This document shows, piece by piece, positions 51,332 through 60,057 of a stretch of 64,000 nt of DNA. The stretch is from an uncultured Pseudomonadales bacterium (GTDB taxonomy: Bacteria > Pseudomonadota > Gammaproteobacteria > Pseudomonadales > Azotimanducaceae), in NCBI GenBank assembly GCA_958296165.1, contig OY282447.1, positions 2,356,001 to 2,420,000 on the forward strand. Reading direction: 5' to 3'. The position numbers were made by a program, and so were the translations under genes. Each line of letters opens with the position of its first letter. The stretch's first letter is position 1. The notes beneath the pieces are model-generated. The model worked only from the letters and a program-made list of their open reading frames with translations. It had not been told where the DNA came from and searched no databases.

Positions 51332-52555
51332 CTACACGGCGCCACCCTCGGCCAGCGCGGCGACCTCGGTTGTCGATAGACCCAACAGTTCGCCGTAGAC
51401 CGTGGCGTTGTCGGCGCCGGCCGATCGCGGCAGTTTGACGGCCGGCGGCTGCGCGCCTTCGAAGCGCAAGGGAGTGCTGGGCAGAATCACTTCGCCGTAG
51501 CGCTCGTGGGCGAGCTTCGCGAGTGCGCCGCGTTCAAGCAAATGCGGATCGTGCAGGACGTCGTCGAGCGATTGCACAGGTGCGCAAATCACGTCGTGTT
51601 GCTGGCAAATGCGAAATACCTCGGCCTTCGTCAGCGTCGACGTCCACGCTTCCACTGTCGCGTCCGTTGCCGCCATGTTGCCCGCGCGCGTCTTCATATC
51701 CACGAAACGCGGGTCGTCCGCCAGCGCTGGCTGCCCCATCGCCGTTAGCAGCGACCGCCAGTGGCGCTCACGAATGCAGATGATCGCCACGTGGCCATCG
51801 CTGGTTGCATAGACGTTGTAGGGCGCCACCGCCATGCCCTGGTGATGGTTGCCGGTGCGCGGCGTATTGCCGCCGCGTTGGCCGCGCTGGTAATAGGCGC
51901 CCAATGCGCTGGTCAAGGTGGGAAACACGGCGTCCTGCATGGCCACGTCGACCACCGTGCCGACGCCGGTGCGCTGCCGTTCCACCAAGGCCGTGACGAT
52001 TGCGGCGTAAAGATGCACGCCGCCGAGGATGTCGCACAGCGCCGGCCCGGCTTTCAGGGGCGGCTCGTCGTCGTTGCCGGTGATGGCTACAACGCCGGTC
52101 ATGGCCTGCACCGTGATGTCCATGGCCAAGTAATCCCGATGCGGCCCCGTGCGCCCGAAACCGCTGGCGGCGGCGTAGATCAGGCGTGGATTGAGGGTGC
52201 GCAGTGCATCGCTGCCAACGTCGTGCTTGTCCATCGTGCCGGGCGAGAAGTTCTCTAGCAACACGTCGGCCTTCGCTGCCAAGCCGCGCAGCAGTTCCCG
52301 CCCGCGCTCGCACTTGAGGTTCAGCGTGACCGCCTCTTTGTTGCCGTTCAACATCATGAACGGATAGCTCGATGGCGGTCGATCGGGCCGCCCGCGCATG
52401 GTCTCGCCGCCCGGCGGCTCCACTTTGATGACGCGGGCGCCGGCCATGGCAAGCAAGTAGCCGCAATAGGGGCCGTTGTAGATTTGGCCAAGGTCGAGCA
52501 CGGTGATGCCCGCTAGTGGAAGCGCAATCGACAACGCGCAAGTTCCGCCAAGCAT
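51332..52555 (-). CDS. CaiB/BaiF-type CoA-transferase (class III)
   Basis: A 407-residue family III CoA-transferase. N-terminal L-A-G-I-T-V-L-D-L-G-Q-I-Y-N-G-P-Y-C-G-Y-type text, V-I-K-V-E-P-P-G-G, L-L-E-N-F-S-P-G-T-M-D, S-G-F-G-R-T-G-P, the catalytic Asp in Y-L-A-M-D-I-T-V-Q-A. Class III enzymes transfer CoA between carboxylic acids through an anhydride intermediate. Start ATG 52555, 27 bp from the divergently oriented tRNA-Arg. It is the most upstream gene of a minus-strand run with the desaturase, GH3 and enolase genes, so a shared lipid or carboxylate pathway is plausible. Confidence 0.9.
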   Translation of the reverse strand: MLGGTCALSIALPLAGITVLDLGQIYNGPYCGYLLAMAGARVIKVEPPGGETMRGRPDRPPSSYPFMMLNGNKEAVTLNLKCERGRELLRGLAAKADVLLENFSPGTMDKHDVGSDALRTLNPRLIYAAASGFGRTGPHRDYLAMDITVQAMTGVVAITGNDDEPPLKAGPALCDILGGVHLYAAIVTALVERQRTGVGTVVDVAMQDAVFPTLTSALGAYYQRGQRGGNTPRTGNHHQGMAVAPYNVYATSDGHVAIICIRERHWRSLLTAMGQPALADDPRFVDMKTRAGNMAATDATVEAWTSTLTKAEVFRICQQHDVICAPVQSLDDVLHDPHLLERGALAKLAHERYGEVILPSTPLRFEGAQPPAVKLPRSAGADNATVYGELLGLSTTEVAALAEGGAV

Positions 52556-52582
52556 TGAGTTGCGGGCTACAATGCAACGGCA

Positions 52583-52659
52583 GCGCCCGTAGCTCAACTG
52601 GATAGAGCACCAGGCTTCGAACCTGGCGGTTCGGGGTTCGAGTCCCTGCGGGCGCGCCA
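52583..52659 (+). tRNA. tRNA-Arg(TCG)
   Basis: 77 nt on the plus strand including encoded CCA. Acceptor GCGCCCG pairs with CGGGCGC, D arm GCTCAACTGGATAGAGC, anticodon stem CCAGG/CCTGG with loop CTTCGAA, anticodon TCG, T arm GGGGTTCGAGTCCCT-type. Divergent from the CaiB gene and 75 bp before the PQQ-dehydrogenase ATG. Confidence 0.95.
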
Positions 52660-52734
52660 ATGCTTTGGCCCGTCGACGACGAGCGCGCGAAATCCTGCTA
52701 CGTTAGCTCGGCCTTGCTGACCGAGAGTTTGCCT

Positions 52735-54774
52735 ATGCGCTCTGCCTGCCTACTTTGTGCCGCACTGGCCATTGTGGCCTGTACCCAAGAACCGACGGCG
52801 CCGATACGGGATATGGACTGGCCTGTATATCTCGGCGACTCCGGCCGGCGACACTACTCCGAACTCACGCAAATCAGCCGTGCGAACGTAGGCCAGCTGC
52901 AGCTGGCTTGGTCTTACAAGTCGGGCGAGCCGAGGGGCACCATGTACACCAGCCCTCTCGTGGTCGATGGGGTGTTCTACGGCCTCTCGCCGCAGCTGGT
53001 GCCGTTCGCCTTGAATGCGGCAACCGGCGAGGAACTGTGGCGCACGGACCTGGCGCTGAGGCCGGCGGCGCAGCGCGGCTTGATGTGGTGGGAGAACGCC
53101 GAACACAAGCGCATCCTGTTCGCGGCCGGGCGCGAGCTGATCGCCTTGAACGCGAACGACGGCACCTTGGCGACGAGCTTTGGCGACGGCGGCAGGCTGG
53201 ACATGACTCCGGCAGACGACCGCGGCGGCGCCTTCTCCGTCACCGTGCCTGGCGTGGTGTTCGAGGACAAGATCATCATGGGCTTCACGACGTCTGAATG
53301 GGCCGACGCCTTCAGAGGGTCGATTCGGGCCTTCAGCGCCGTGGACGGTGCGTTGGTGTGGCAGTTCGACACCATTCCCGCACCCGGTGAGCCCGGCTCG
53401 CAGACCTGGGCGGAAGGCTCGTTGGAGAAGGCCGGCGGCGCCAACGTGTGGTCCGGCATGACGCTGGACGAAGAGCGCGGCATATTGTTCGCGCCTACCG
53501 GCTCGGCAACGCCGGACTTCATCGGCGCAACGCGGCTGGGCGACAACTTGTTTGCGAACTGTCTGGTTGCTTTGGATGCCCGCACCGGCCAACTGAACTG
53601 GCACTATCAAGTGGTGCGGCACGACCTGTGGGATCGCGACAATCCCTCGCCGCCGACGCTGGTGCAGCTCGAACGCGACGGCAAGGCCATCGACGCTGTG
53701 GCGCTAACCACCAAATCCGGCCACCTCTATGTGTTCGACCGGGAAACCGGCGAATCCATGTATCCCATCGTGGAGGTGGACACCCTGCCGAGCACGATGC
53801 CGGGCGAAGTGCCAGCGCCCAAACAGCCGCTCTCTACCGTGGCGTTCAGTCGTCAGCAATTCGAGGTTACCAACCGTACGCCGGAAGCGAAGGCCTACGT
53901 CCTCGACCTCATCGCGGACTTCGACTTGCGCCCGTGGGCGCCGCCGAAGGTAGGCACGGTGATCTTCTATCCGTGGTACGACGGCGGCGCGGAGTGGGGC
54001 GGTTCCGCATTCGATCCAGCCGACAACCGGCTGATCCTGAACGCGCAAGACCTAGCCGGCATCTTGAAACTCGCGGAAATACCCGTTGGCTTCAGCCCGG
54101 CTGGCAGCTACGCGAAGCACTGCGGCAGTTGCCACGGCTTGGAGCTCGAAGGCACGGACGCCGGAGCGAGCCTGGTCGGCGTGCTCGAACGGATCGGCTA
54201 CGCGAAGATCGTGGCAGCGCTCGACGACGGCGTGGGCCGCATGCCGAGCTTTGCACACCTCAGCGAAGCGGACCGGCAAGGGGTGCTGCGCTACATCCTG
54301 GCCCCCGAGCGGGCGCAGGGCGAGCCGACTACCGAAACCACCTACGCCCACGGCGGCTACGTTTACCTCCGCGATCACGAGGGGCTGCCGGCCAACACGC
54401 CGCCGTGGGGCACGTTGAACTCCATCGATTTGGCCACCGGCGAGATCGTCTGGAAAGTGCCGTTCGGCAACTTTCCTTCGCACCCGGACTTGGGCTTTGG
54501 CGCGGCGAACTACGGCGGCCCGGTGGTCACGAAGTCCGGCTTGATCTTCATAGCCGCCACGCCAGATCGCAAGTTCCGCGCCCACGACGTGCGCGACGGC
54601 ACCGTGCTGTGGGAAACGGACCTAAGCGCCGCCGGCTACTCCACGCCGGCGGTGTACATGGTAGACGGCAAGCAGTACGTGGCAATCGCCGCCGGCGGCG
54701 GCCGCTTGGGGGTGCCCTCCGGTTCCGAGTACTACGCGTTCAGTCTGCCGGCCGACCAGGAGAACGAGAGGTAA
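52735..54774 (+). CDS. PQQ-dependent dehydrogenase with inserted c-type cytochrome motif, lipoprotein
   Basis: A 679-residue quinoprotein oxidising an alcohol or sugar in the periplasm. The lipobox A-I-V-A-C16 marks it as a lipoprotein. Beta-propeller text: W-P-V-Y-L-G-D-S, Y-S-E-L-T-Q-I, A-L-N-A-A-T-G-E-E-L-W, D-L-W-D-R-D-N-P, F-D-R-E-T-G-E-S, F-Y-P-W-Y-D-G-G-A-E-W-G-G. Near residue 462 C-G-S-C-H starts a haem c insertion (H-L-S-E-A-D-R-Q-G-V-L-R-Y) between blades, after which the propeller resumes and ends with V-D-G-K-Q-Y-V-A-I-A-A-G-G-G. The haem would pass electrons to the respiratory chain. The substrate is not decided by sequence. Confidence 0.88.
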   Translation: MRSACLLCAALAIVACTQEPTAPIRDMDWPVYLGDSGRRHYSELTQISRANVGQLQLAWSYKSGEPRGTMYTSPLVVDGVFYGLSPQLVPFALNAATGEELWRTDLALRPAAQRGLMWWENAEHKRILFAAGRELIALNANDGTLATSFGDGGRLDMTPADDRGGAFSVTVPGVVFEDKIIMGFTTSEWADAFRGSIRAFSAVDGALVWQFDTIPAPGEPGSQTWAEGSLEKAGGANVWSGMTLDEERGILFAPTGSATPDFIGATRLGDNLFANCLVALDARTGQLNWHYQVVRHDLWDRDNPSPPTLVQLERDGKAIDAVALTTKSGHLYVFDRETGESMYPIVEVDTLPSTMPGEVPAPKQPLSTVAFSRQQFEVTNRTPEAKAYVLDLIADFDLRPWAPPKVGTVIFYPWYDGGAEWGGSAFDPADNRLILNAQDLAGILKLAEIPVGFSPAGSYAKHCGSCHGLELEGTDAGASLVGVLERIGYAKIVAALDDGVGRMPSFAHLSEADRQGVLRYILAPERAQGEPTTETTYAHGGYVYLRDHEGLPANTPPWGTLNSIDLATGEIVWKVPFGNFPSHPDLGFGAANYGGPVVTKSGLIFIAATPDRKFRAHDVRDGTVLWETDLSAAGYSTPAVYMVDGKQYVAIAAGGGRLGVPSGSEYYAFSLPADQENER

Positions 54775-54817
54775 CGGCTGCAAGAGCGTTGCGTGCGGCG
54801 GGCTGTGCGCTCTAACG

Positions 54818-55105
54818 CTAATGGACTACCGGCGTGATGGTCTCCACCAGCAAGAGCCGTTCGGCCTTCTCGATAATGCGGCCCAAGAGCGCATCCGCGT
54901 CGCCAGATGCGTTCGGGCGCACATGCGCCATGGTGGAGATGTCGTTCAGCGGCCGGGTTAGATCGGAAGGGCTGCGGGCACTGGCTAGGCTCTCGCGGAT
55001 GCGCAGGTAGATCGCCTGCTCGGTGGCGCGCCCTTCGGCGCACAGTTGCCGGATGAGCGCGTTCAGCAGCGGCTCGATTTCGTTGCGGACGATGACGGGG
55101 TTCAC
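54818..55105 (-). CDS. Small hypothetical helical protein
   Basis: A 95-residue protein from GTG 55105: V-N-P-V-I-V-R-N-E-I-E-P-L-L-N-A-L-I-R-Q, Q-A-I-Y-L-R-I-R-E-S-L-A, L-G-R-I-I-E-K-A-E-R-L-L. It looks entirely alpha-helical and soluble. No family recognised. It lies 74 bp downstream of the SRPBCC gene on the same strand and may be its partner. The ending V-V-H is followed by divergent-to-convergent space before the PQQ gene stop. Confidence 0.5.
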   Translation of the reverse strand: MNPVIVRNEIEPLLNALIRQLCAEGRATEQAIYLRIRESLASARSPSDLTRPLNDISTMAHVRPNASGDADALLGRIIEKAERLLLVETITPVVH

Positions 55106-55179
55106 GCAATTGCCTCTCGTTCGCTCGCGTTCCACATCCACGGCATTGTGCGCCAAGCCTTCCGTATCGGACAAGGCTT

Positions 55180-55749
55180 CTATCGGCGCTGCACCATGCC
55201 GTGCCAGCGGAAGATATCGGCGAGGTGTCCCGCGTAGAACCGGCACAGGCGCTCGTAGTCGTGCGTCGGCGCGTCGGCGTCGAACAGGCGTCTTAGGCTG
55301 TCTACGCCGCTGTGCCAGCCCGCCGCCACGCCGATCCAGGGCGTGCCCGGGCCGCCGGGCTGGTGCGCGAGCGGGCCGCCGTCCTCGAATACGGCGCCCG
55401 TGGCCCAGGTGTCCAGCAGCGTGAACATGGTGGCGTCTCCGTCCGCCCTGATCTCGAAGCGCAATCCGCCAGTGCCGGCGTAGCTGCCCTTCGGTTCGGC
55501 GAAGTCGACGTAGGCGCGATCCTCGAACGCCGTGACGGTGTTGTTCCAGTGGTGATTGAAAGCACCGCCTACGCGCAATTCGAGCGCGTGGATGGGCATT
55601 CCCCACCATCTAGCGAGGCCCTCTTTCGTGCTGATCGTCTCCCACGCCTCGTCCAGCGGCGCGTTCAAACGGCGTATCCACGCCATCGCGTGGCGGTCTA
55701 TCAAGCGCCCTGCATCCGCCAGCAGAGGGCTCTCGGCGCGCGTCTTCAT
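55180..55749 (-). CDS. SRPBCC (START/AHSA1-like) domain protein
   Basis: A 189-residue helix-grip protein binding a hydrophobic ligand or assisting a partner. Typical text: P-L-D-E-A-W-E-T-I-S-T-K-E-G-L-A-R-W-W-G at the N-terminus, V-G-G-A-F-N-H-H-W, and T-P-W-I-G-V-A-A-G-W-H-S-G-V-D-S-L near the C-terminal long helix. ATG 55749 fits the family length; upstream frame runs into the MITE at 55802. Ligand unknown. Confidence 0.8.
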   Translation of the reverse strand: MKTRAESPLLADAGRLIDRHAMAWIRRLNAPLDEAWETISTKEGLARWWGMPIHALELRVGGAFNHHWNNTVTAFEDRAYVDFAEPKGSYAGTGGLRFEIRADGDATMFTLLDTWATGAVFEDGGPLAHQPGGPGTPWIGVAAGWHSGVDSLRRLFDADAPTHDYERLCRFYAGHLADIFRWHGMVQRR

Positions 55750-55801
55750 GCGGCGTCGCTCCTTGTGTGCATCAACGCCCGCAATATACGCGGCCATAGC
55801 C

Positions 55802-55985
55802 CAGGGCGATTGCATTTGGGAATCTTTGGTGGGTTACGTGGCCAAACAGCCCCCGGCCGGGGCCGATTTCACCTCCAAAACGCCCGAAATGGGTCTGACA
55901 AGACGGTTTTGAAGGGTCGCTTGCCACTGTTCGGCGTGCGTTTGGGCGACGAGACGACATTTTATGTCCTAATGCAATCGCCCTG
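55802..55985 (-). repeat. MITE copy 2 (184 bp, inverted relative to copy 1)
   Basis: Read on the minus strand it begins CAGGGCGATTGCATTAGG like copy 1 (25647-25832) and differs by only a handful of bases and two single-base indels. It ends with the same 15-bp repeat. The flanks GGCCATAGCC at 55792-55801 and 55986-55995 are a perfect 10-bp target duplication. It lies between divergent SRPBCC and hypothetical genes, where it could affect promoters. Confidence 0.92.
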
Positions 55986-56071
55986 GGCCATAGCCGCCAA
56001 GCCCTAACGGCCGTGCCGTTGCTCTGTCATACTCGTGGATTCAACGCACACATTTCGATACAGGAGAGGCG

Positions 56072-56377
56072 ATGAGCGACTTAGATGGAGTCTGGGAGAC
56101 GGTGGTGAACACGCCGATGGGCCCGCAGAAGGGCACCCTCACTTTGAGCAGCGATGGCGAGGCGCTGTCCGGCACGATGGCTGGTGCGCAAGGCAGCTTG
56201 GACATCGAGAACGGCAAGGCGAGCTACCACAGCGAAGCGAGCTGGACGGCGAACATCTCGAGCCCCATGCCGATGACGCTAGAGTTCAGCGTGAAGGTGG
56301 AGGGCGACGAGATGAACGGCAACGTCAAGCTCGGTGCATTCGGCACGGCGTCGATAAAGGGCACCCGCTCGGGCTAG
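56072..56377 (+). CDS. Hypothetical small beta-rich protein
   Basis: A 101-residue protein: G-V-W-E-T-V-V-N-T-P-M-G-P-Q-K-G-T-L-T-L, G-T-M-A-G-A-Q-G-S-L-D-I, F-S-V-K-V-E-G-D-E-M-N-G-N-V-K-L-G. A run of short strands with a G-x-W opener, like a small lipocalin or avidin-like barrel, but I cannot assign a family. The GGAG-type site (AGGAGAGGCG) precedes ATG 56072. It is 15 bp ahead of the GST gene in the same direction, so probably co-expressed. Confidence 0.65.
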   Translation: MSDLDGVWETVVNTPMGPQKGTLTLSSDGEALSGTMAGAQGSLDIENGKASYHSEASWTANISSPMPMTLEFSVKVEGDEMNGNVKLGAFGTASIKGTRSG

Positions 56378-56392
56378 GCGAGAGCATCGAGC

Positions 56393-57370
56393 ATGGCCGC
56401 CAACTACACCGTCATCGGCTCCGAGGAATCGCCCTATTCGGTGAAGGTGCGCTCCTACTTCCGCTACAAGGGCATCGATCACGAATGGCGCGCCCGCGGC
56501 GAGGCTGCGGAGCTATTCGCCGAGCATGCGCGTTTGCCGCTGATTCCGCTGGTCGTCACGCCCGCCGATGCCGGCATGCAAGATTCCACGCCGATCATCG
56601 AGGCATTGGAAGCGCAGTTCCCTGAACCCGGCATCCACCCGCCCGGCGTCGTCGCCGGTTTCGTCTCGGCGCTGCTCGAAGAGTTCGGCGACGAGTGGGG
56701 GAACAAGTGGATGTTCCACATGCGCTGGGCGCGAGAGGTGGATCAAGTCGCGGTATCGCGCCGCTTCGCCGCCAACGCAGACGACGTAGACAGCGCCGCC
56801 CAGTCGATCCGCGAGCGCATGGTGCCGCGCGTGTGGTTCGTGGGCTCGAATGCCGTCACCGCGCCGCAGATCGAGCAGAGCCTCGCGGATACGGTGGCGA
56901 TCCTAGAGCAGCACTTGCAGTCGCGCACATATCTGTTCGGCGCCCGACCGGCGTTCGCGGATTTCGGCCTGTGGGCGCAGATCTACGAGGCCGGCCGCGA
57001 TCCCACCGCCGGCGAGGTCATCGCCGGACACGCCAACGTGGTGGCTTGGCTAGAGCGCATGATCTCTCCGAGCGAGCTTGGCGATTTCGAGCCGTGGGAT
57101 GCCCTAGAGGGCACCTTGGCGCCGTTGCTGCGCGATCAAGTCGGCGGCCTGTTCCTGCCGTGGAGCAACGCGAACGCACGGGCCATTGGCAACGGCGACG
57201 ACGAGTTCGAGGTGACGCTGAAGGGCAATCGTTGGGTGCAAAAGCCGCAGAAGTACCACTCCCGGAGCTTGACGGCGCTGAAAGCCAAGTACGCTGCGGT
57301 TGCCGACGATCCAGCCCTCGACGCACTGCTCGACGCCACCGGATGCAAGGCATTTCTGGCTTCCGCATAA
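56393..57370 (+). CDS. Glutathione S-transferase family protein
   Basis: A 325-residue GST. The N-terminal thioredoxin fold opens Y-T-V-I-G-S-E-E-S-P-Y-S-V-K-V-R-S-Y-F with Ser in the S-P-Y motif and D-S-T-P-I-I-E-A-L (the glutathione gamma-Glu contact) near residue 65. The C-terminal helical domain includes R-T-Y-L-F-G-A-R-P-A-F-A-D-F-G-L (N-capping box). It is longer than the usual 200-230 residues because of a C-terminal extension. Substrate unknown; conserved in proteobacterial stress or catabolic sets. Confidence 0.85.
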   Translation: MAANYTVIGSEESPYSVKVRSYFRYKGIDHEWRARGEAAELFAEHARLPLIPLVVTPADAGMQDSTPIIEALEAQFPEPGIHPPGVVAGFVSALLEEFGDEWGNKWMFHMRWAREVDQVAVSRRFAANADDVDSAAQSIRERMVPRVWFVGSNAVTAPQIEQSLADTVAILEQHLQSRTYLFGARPAFADFGLWAQIYEAGRDPTAGEVIAGHANVVAWLERMISPSELGDFEPWDALEGTLAPLLRDQVGGLFLPWSNANARAIGNGDDEFEVTLKGNRWVQKPQKYHSRSLTALKAKYAAVADDPALDALLDATGCKAFLASA

Positions 57371-57392
57371 CGACGCCGAAATGAGCGCGTAG

Positions 57393-58070
57393 GTGGAGCA
57401 ACTAGGGAGGACGAGGGCGACCGAGCGACGTCAATTAGAGCAATTGGCGCAATGCATGTACGACGAGGCGTTTAGTCGCTTGGATGAGGTCGCAAGCAAG
57501 ATCACGGTGCTCTACGGGCCGCCACTGGTGCAGCCCGATGTGTTTTTGGTGTCCTTCCAAGGCGGCGGCCAAGACAGTTCGCCATCGCGCCGAACTTGGC
57601 CCAAACGCCTGCTCTATCTCGACGACACCTACCGCTTTGGGACGCAATTGCGCAAAGGATTCCGCGATGCGGGTCTGTTCGAGACTCTAGAGAAGCGGAC
57701 GGTTGCGATGGCTGCGTGCTTTCCCGAAGCGCGATCGAGCGAGGCGGACAGTTGGATGGTCAAACAAGGCCCCAAAGCCGAATGGCGGGTGTTCTCGACC
57801 AATTGGGTCAAGCGAATGCTCTGCGCGACGAGACCTCGCGTGGTGCTTGTAATCGGCAGCAAAGCAAGCAAGGCGCTAGGGTTGGAAGACGTATGGTGCG
57901 ACGTTGAATGGCGGCGTGGCGCCGGCATGGTCTACGGACATGCGGAAATCGAGGGTTTCCCTGCGGTGTATTGCCATCACTTGTCGCAGGGGGCCAGCAC
58001 GGACGGTGTGCAGAAGTGCCTTGCCGAGGTGAAGCGCTTGGTTGACGCCGGCGGCAACGGCGTGCACTAA
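57393..58070 (+). CDS. Hypothetical protein with uracil-DNA-glycosylase-like pattern
   Basis: A 225-residue protein. After a helical N-terminus comes Q-P-D-V-F-L-V-S-F-Q-G-G-G, P-K-R-L-L-Y-L-D-D, L-R-K-G-F-R-D-A-G-L-F, then C-A-T-R-P-R-V-V-L-V-I-G-S-K-A-S-K-A-L-G and C-H-H-L-S-Q-G. This order (a nucleotide-pocket strand, a G-L-F helix, a V-x-V-I-G-x-x-A strand, a late His) resembles the UDG superfamily, but no catalytic Asp/Asn motif is clear. It starts at GTG 57393 or ATG 57455. It follows the GST gene by 22 bp. Function unknown. Confidence 0.5.
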   Translation: MEQLGRTRATERRQLEQLAQCMYDEAFSRLDEVASKITVLYGPPLVQPDVFLVSFQGGGQDSSPSRRTWPKRLLYLDDTYRFGTQLRKGFRDAGLFETLEKRTVAMAACFPEARSSEADSWMVKQGPKAEWRVFSTNWVKRMLCATRPRVVLVIGSKASKALGLEDVWCDVEWRRGAGMVYGHAEIEGFPAVYCHHLSQGASTDGVQKCLAEVKRLVDAGGNGVH

Positions 58071-58313
58071 AGTCGTATTCAAGGCCCTCAACGCATATGT
58101 TCTGCGCGAAGCGGCAGGGCCTCGCCGTAACCGCGATGCAACGTATTTGCAGCGCGGTGGTTCCTTTGGGGCCTTCGGACTTGGACGCCGCGAGGAGGTC
58201 GGCGTGCGTGCAGCCAGCGCAGACGGCTATGTCCGCTTCGCTCATCCCCTGCCTCGCTCCAATCGTCGAACGCGCCCATTGTCGCAGCACTGCCGGCACT
58301 TGTTCGGACGTCC

Positions 58314-59492
58314 CTAGTCGACGGTGTTCTCAACTGCCGCGGTGGCGAGTGCGCGAATGCGGTGGTTGTCGCTGTCGCCGATGAAGAGCCGTCCGTCGGC
58401 GGTTGCACACACGCCATGCGGGCGCGCCAATCCGCACAGCTTCGGATCGCCGTCCTCGCCGTCGAAGCGTCTGCCGTTGCCGACGACGGTGGAGATGATG
58501 CCGGTGCGCCGATCGATGCGGCGGATGGTGTGGCTTTCGGTGTCGGCGATGTAGATGGCGGCGCGATTGACGGAGATGCCCTTGGGGCCGGCCAAGTCAG
58601 CTGCGCGTGCGTCGCCACCGTCGCCGGAGTAGCCCGGCTTGCCCGTTCCGGCCACGTGGCGAATGGTGCCGGTGGCCATTTCGATGCGCTGCACGGCATT
58701 GCCTTCCCGCAAGGTAAGAACCATGTCGCCGCGTTCGTCGAAGGCCAGTGTGCGCGGCCCGTTCAGCGTCGTGCGGGAGACGACGGCGCCATCGACGGTC
58801 GGCCCCGCTTCACCGGTGCCTGCGAATGTTTCGATAACGCCGGTGCCGGCATCGATGCGACGGATGCAATGGTTGCCGATGTCCGCCACGAAGATCGCGC
58901 CGTCGGCGGCGATTGCAATGCTGTGCGGCTGCCGGAAAGTAGCTTCCTTGGCCGCGCCGCCGTCGCCCGAGTAGCCTGCCTCCCCCGTGCCGGCCACCGT
59001 TTCGATGCGCCCCGAGGTCGCGTCGATACGACGAATCACATGATTGGGCATGTCCACGCAGTAGAGGTTGCCGGCGGCGTCGAAGCCTATCTCGTAGGGC
59101 TCGCGCATTTCGGCGTGCAAGGCGGAACCGCCGTCGCCCGAGTTGCCCGGCACACCGGTGCCGGCAACCACGCTCAAACGCCGGGTCGCAAGGTCCACTC
59201 GGCAAATGCGATGATTGCCCAAGTCGCAAAAGTAGAGGGCGCCGTCGGGCCCCAACGCAACACCGAACGGCTCCTGGATCGCGGCATCGGAACCGATAGC
59301 GCCTTCGGGAGCGCGGCCAGCGACGCCGTGGCCGACAACTGTTGTTACATGCGACGTTACATGCGACATAGAGGCCAAGTGTGGCAAGGAACCAACGACA
59401 TGCGCAACGGCGTGGGCCGCACCGGCCGCGACGGATAATCTTCCAAGCACCGTAAGGAACGATACTAGAAACAACGCAAGGACTCTTGCCAT
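58314..59492 (-). CDS. Exported NHL-repeat beta-propeller protein
   Basis: A 392-residue protein with a signal peptide (M-A-R-V-L-A-L-F-L-V-S-F-L-T) and about six NHL-type repeats, each with G-V-A-L or S-I-A-I, D-G-x-x-Y/F-x-x-D and N-H-x-I-x-x-I/V-D (D-L-G-N-H-R-I-C-R-V-D, D-M-P-N-H-V-I-R-R-I-D, D-I-G-N-H-C-I-R-R-I-D). V-A-G-T-G-x-x-G-x-x-G-D-G-G follows in several. Exported NHL proteins act as scaffolds, or as peptidylamidoglycolate-lyase-like enzymes, but no enzyme site is visible. The ATG at 59492 shares two bases with the ATG of the EF-hand gene on the other strand. Confidence 0.85.
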   Translation of the reverse strand: MARVLALFLVSFLTVLGRLSVAAGAAHAVAHVVGSLPHLASMSHVTSHVTTVVGHGVAGRAPEGAIGSDAAIQEPFGVALGPDGALYFCDLGNHRICRVDLATRRLSVVAGTGVPGNSGDGGSALHAEMREPYEIGFDAAGNLYCVDMPNHVIRRIDATSGRIETVAGTGEAGYSGDGGAAKEATFRQPHSIAIAADGAIFVADIGNHCIRRIDAGTGVIETFAGTGEAGPTVDGAVVSRTTLNGPRTLAFDERGDMVLTLREGNAVQRIEMATGTIRHVAGTGKPGYSGDGGDARAADLAGPKGISVNRAAIYIADTESHTIRRIDRRTGIISTVVGNGRRFDGEDGDPKLCGLARPHGVCATADGRLFIGDSDNHRIRALATAAVENTVD

Positions 59493-60042
59493 GCAACACC
59501 ATAGCCTGCTCTCGCCCCTGGCCTTCGCAACTATCGTGACCGTAGCCGTAGCGGCAAACAGCGCGAACGCGGAACAGCGAAACCACGGCATTGATCTGAA
59601 CGAACTCCGCGCCGACGCCGAGCAGCGCTTCAACACCGCGGATGCCGACGAAGACGGATTGGTGAGCGCGGACGAGTTCGCCGCTGCGGACTTGAGCGCG
59701 GTCTTTGCGCGCGATCGGCGCGACCGGGAAGGTCGGCGCCGAGCTCGGGCACAAAGGGGCGAGTGGGCCGGAGCGGGGCGCGAGGGCGTGTTCGACGCGG
59801 CCGACACCGATGCCAACGGTCAACTCTCCGAACAGGAGTTCAACGCCGTTCCCGCCGCGGTCCGCAGTCTGCGCCAGCAGCGCCTCTTCGAGCGCTTCGA
59901 CGCCAACGCCGACGGCAGCCTGTCGTTGGCCGAGTTTCCGTCTCGACTGATGCGCCTGCAGACCTTGGATGCCAACGCCGACGGTTTCGTGAGCCGGGAT
60001 GAAATGCCGCGCAATTGGCGTTCGCGGCGCGCGCGGCGTTAG
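59491..60042 (+). CDS. Exported EF-hand calcium-binding protein
   Basis: A 183-residue protein with a signal peptide (residues 1-27, ending A-N-S-A-N-A) and four EF-hand loops at about 51-62 (D-A-D-E-D-G-L-V-S-A-D-E), 105-116 (D-T-D-A-N-G-Q), 137-148 (D-A-N-A-D-G-S) and 160-171 (D-A-N-A-D-G-F), each with D at 1, 3 and 5 and E or D at 12. It would bind Ca2+ in the periplasm. It is followed by an ECF sigma factor gene 15 bp later, so it may sense calcium or envelope stress for that system. Confidence 0.88.
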   Translation: MQHHSLLSPLAFATIVTVAVAANSANAEQRNHGIDLNELRADAEQRFNTADADEDGLVSADEFAAADLSAVFARDRRDREGRRRARAQRGEWAGAGREGVFDAADTDANGQLSEQEFNAVPAAVRSLRQQRLFERFDANADGSLSLAEFPSRLMRLQTLDANADGFVSRDEMPRNWRSRRARR

Positions 60043-60057
60043 AGGCTTGGCGGCGAT

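Noticed and set aside
57808-58299. Minus-strand frame with M-S-E-A-D-I-A-V-C-A-G-C-T-H after the UDG-like gene
   Set aside because: The first 60 codons look somewhat native, but the frame runs antisense deep into a better-supported gene and has no stop before it; not enough to call.
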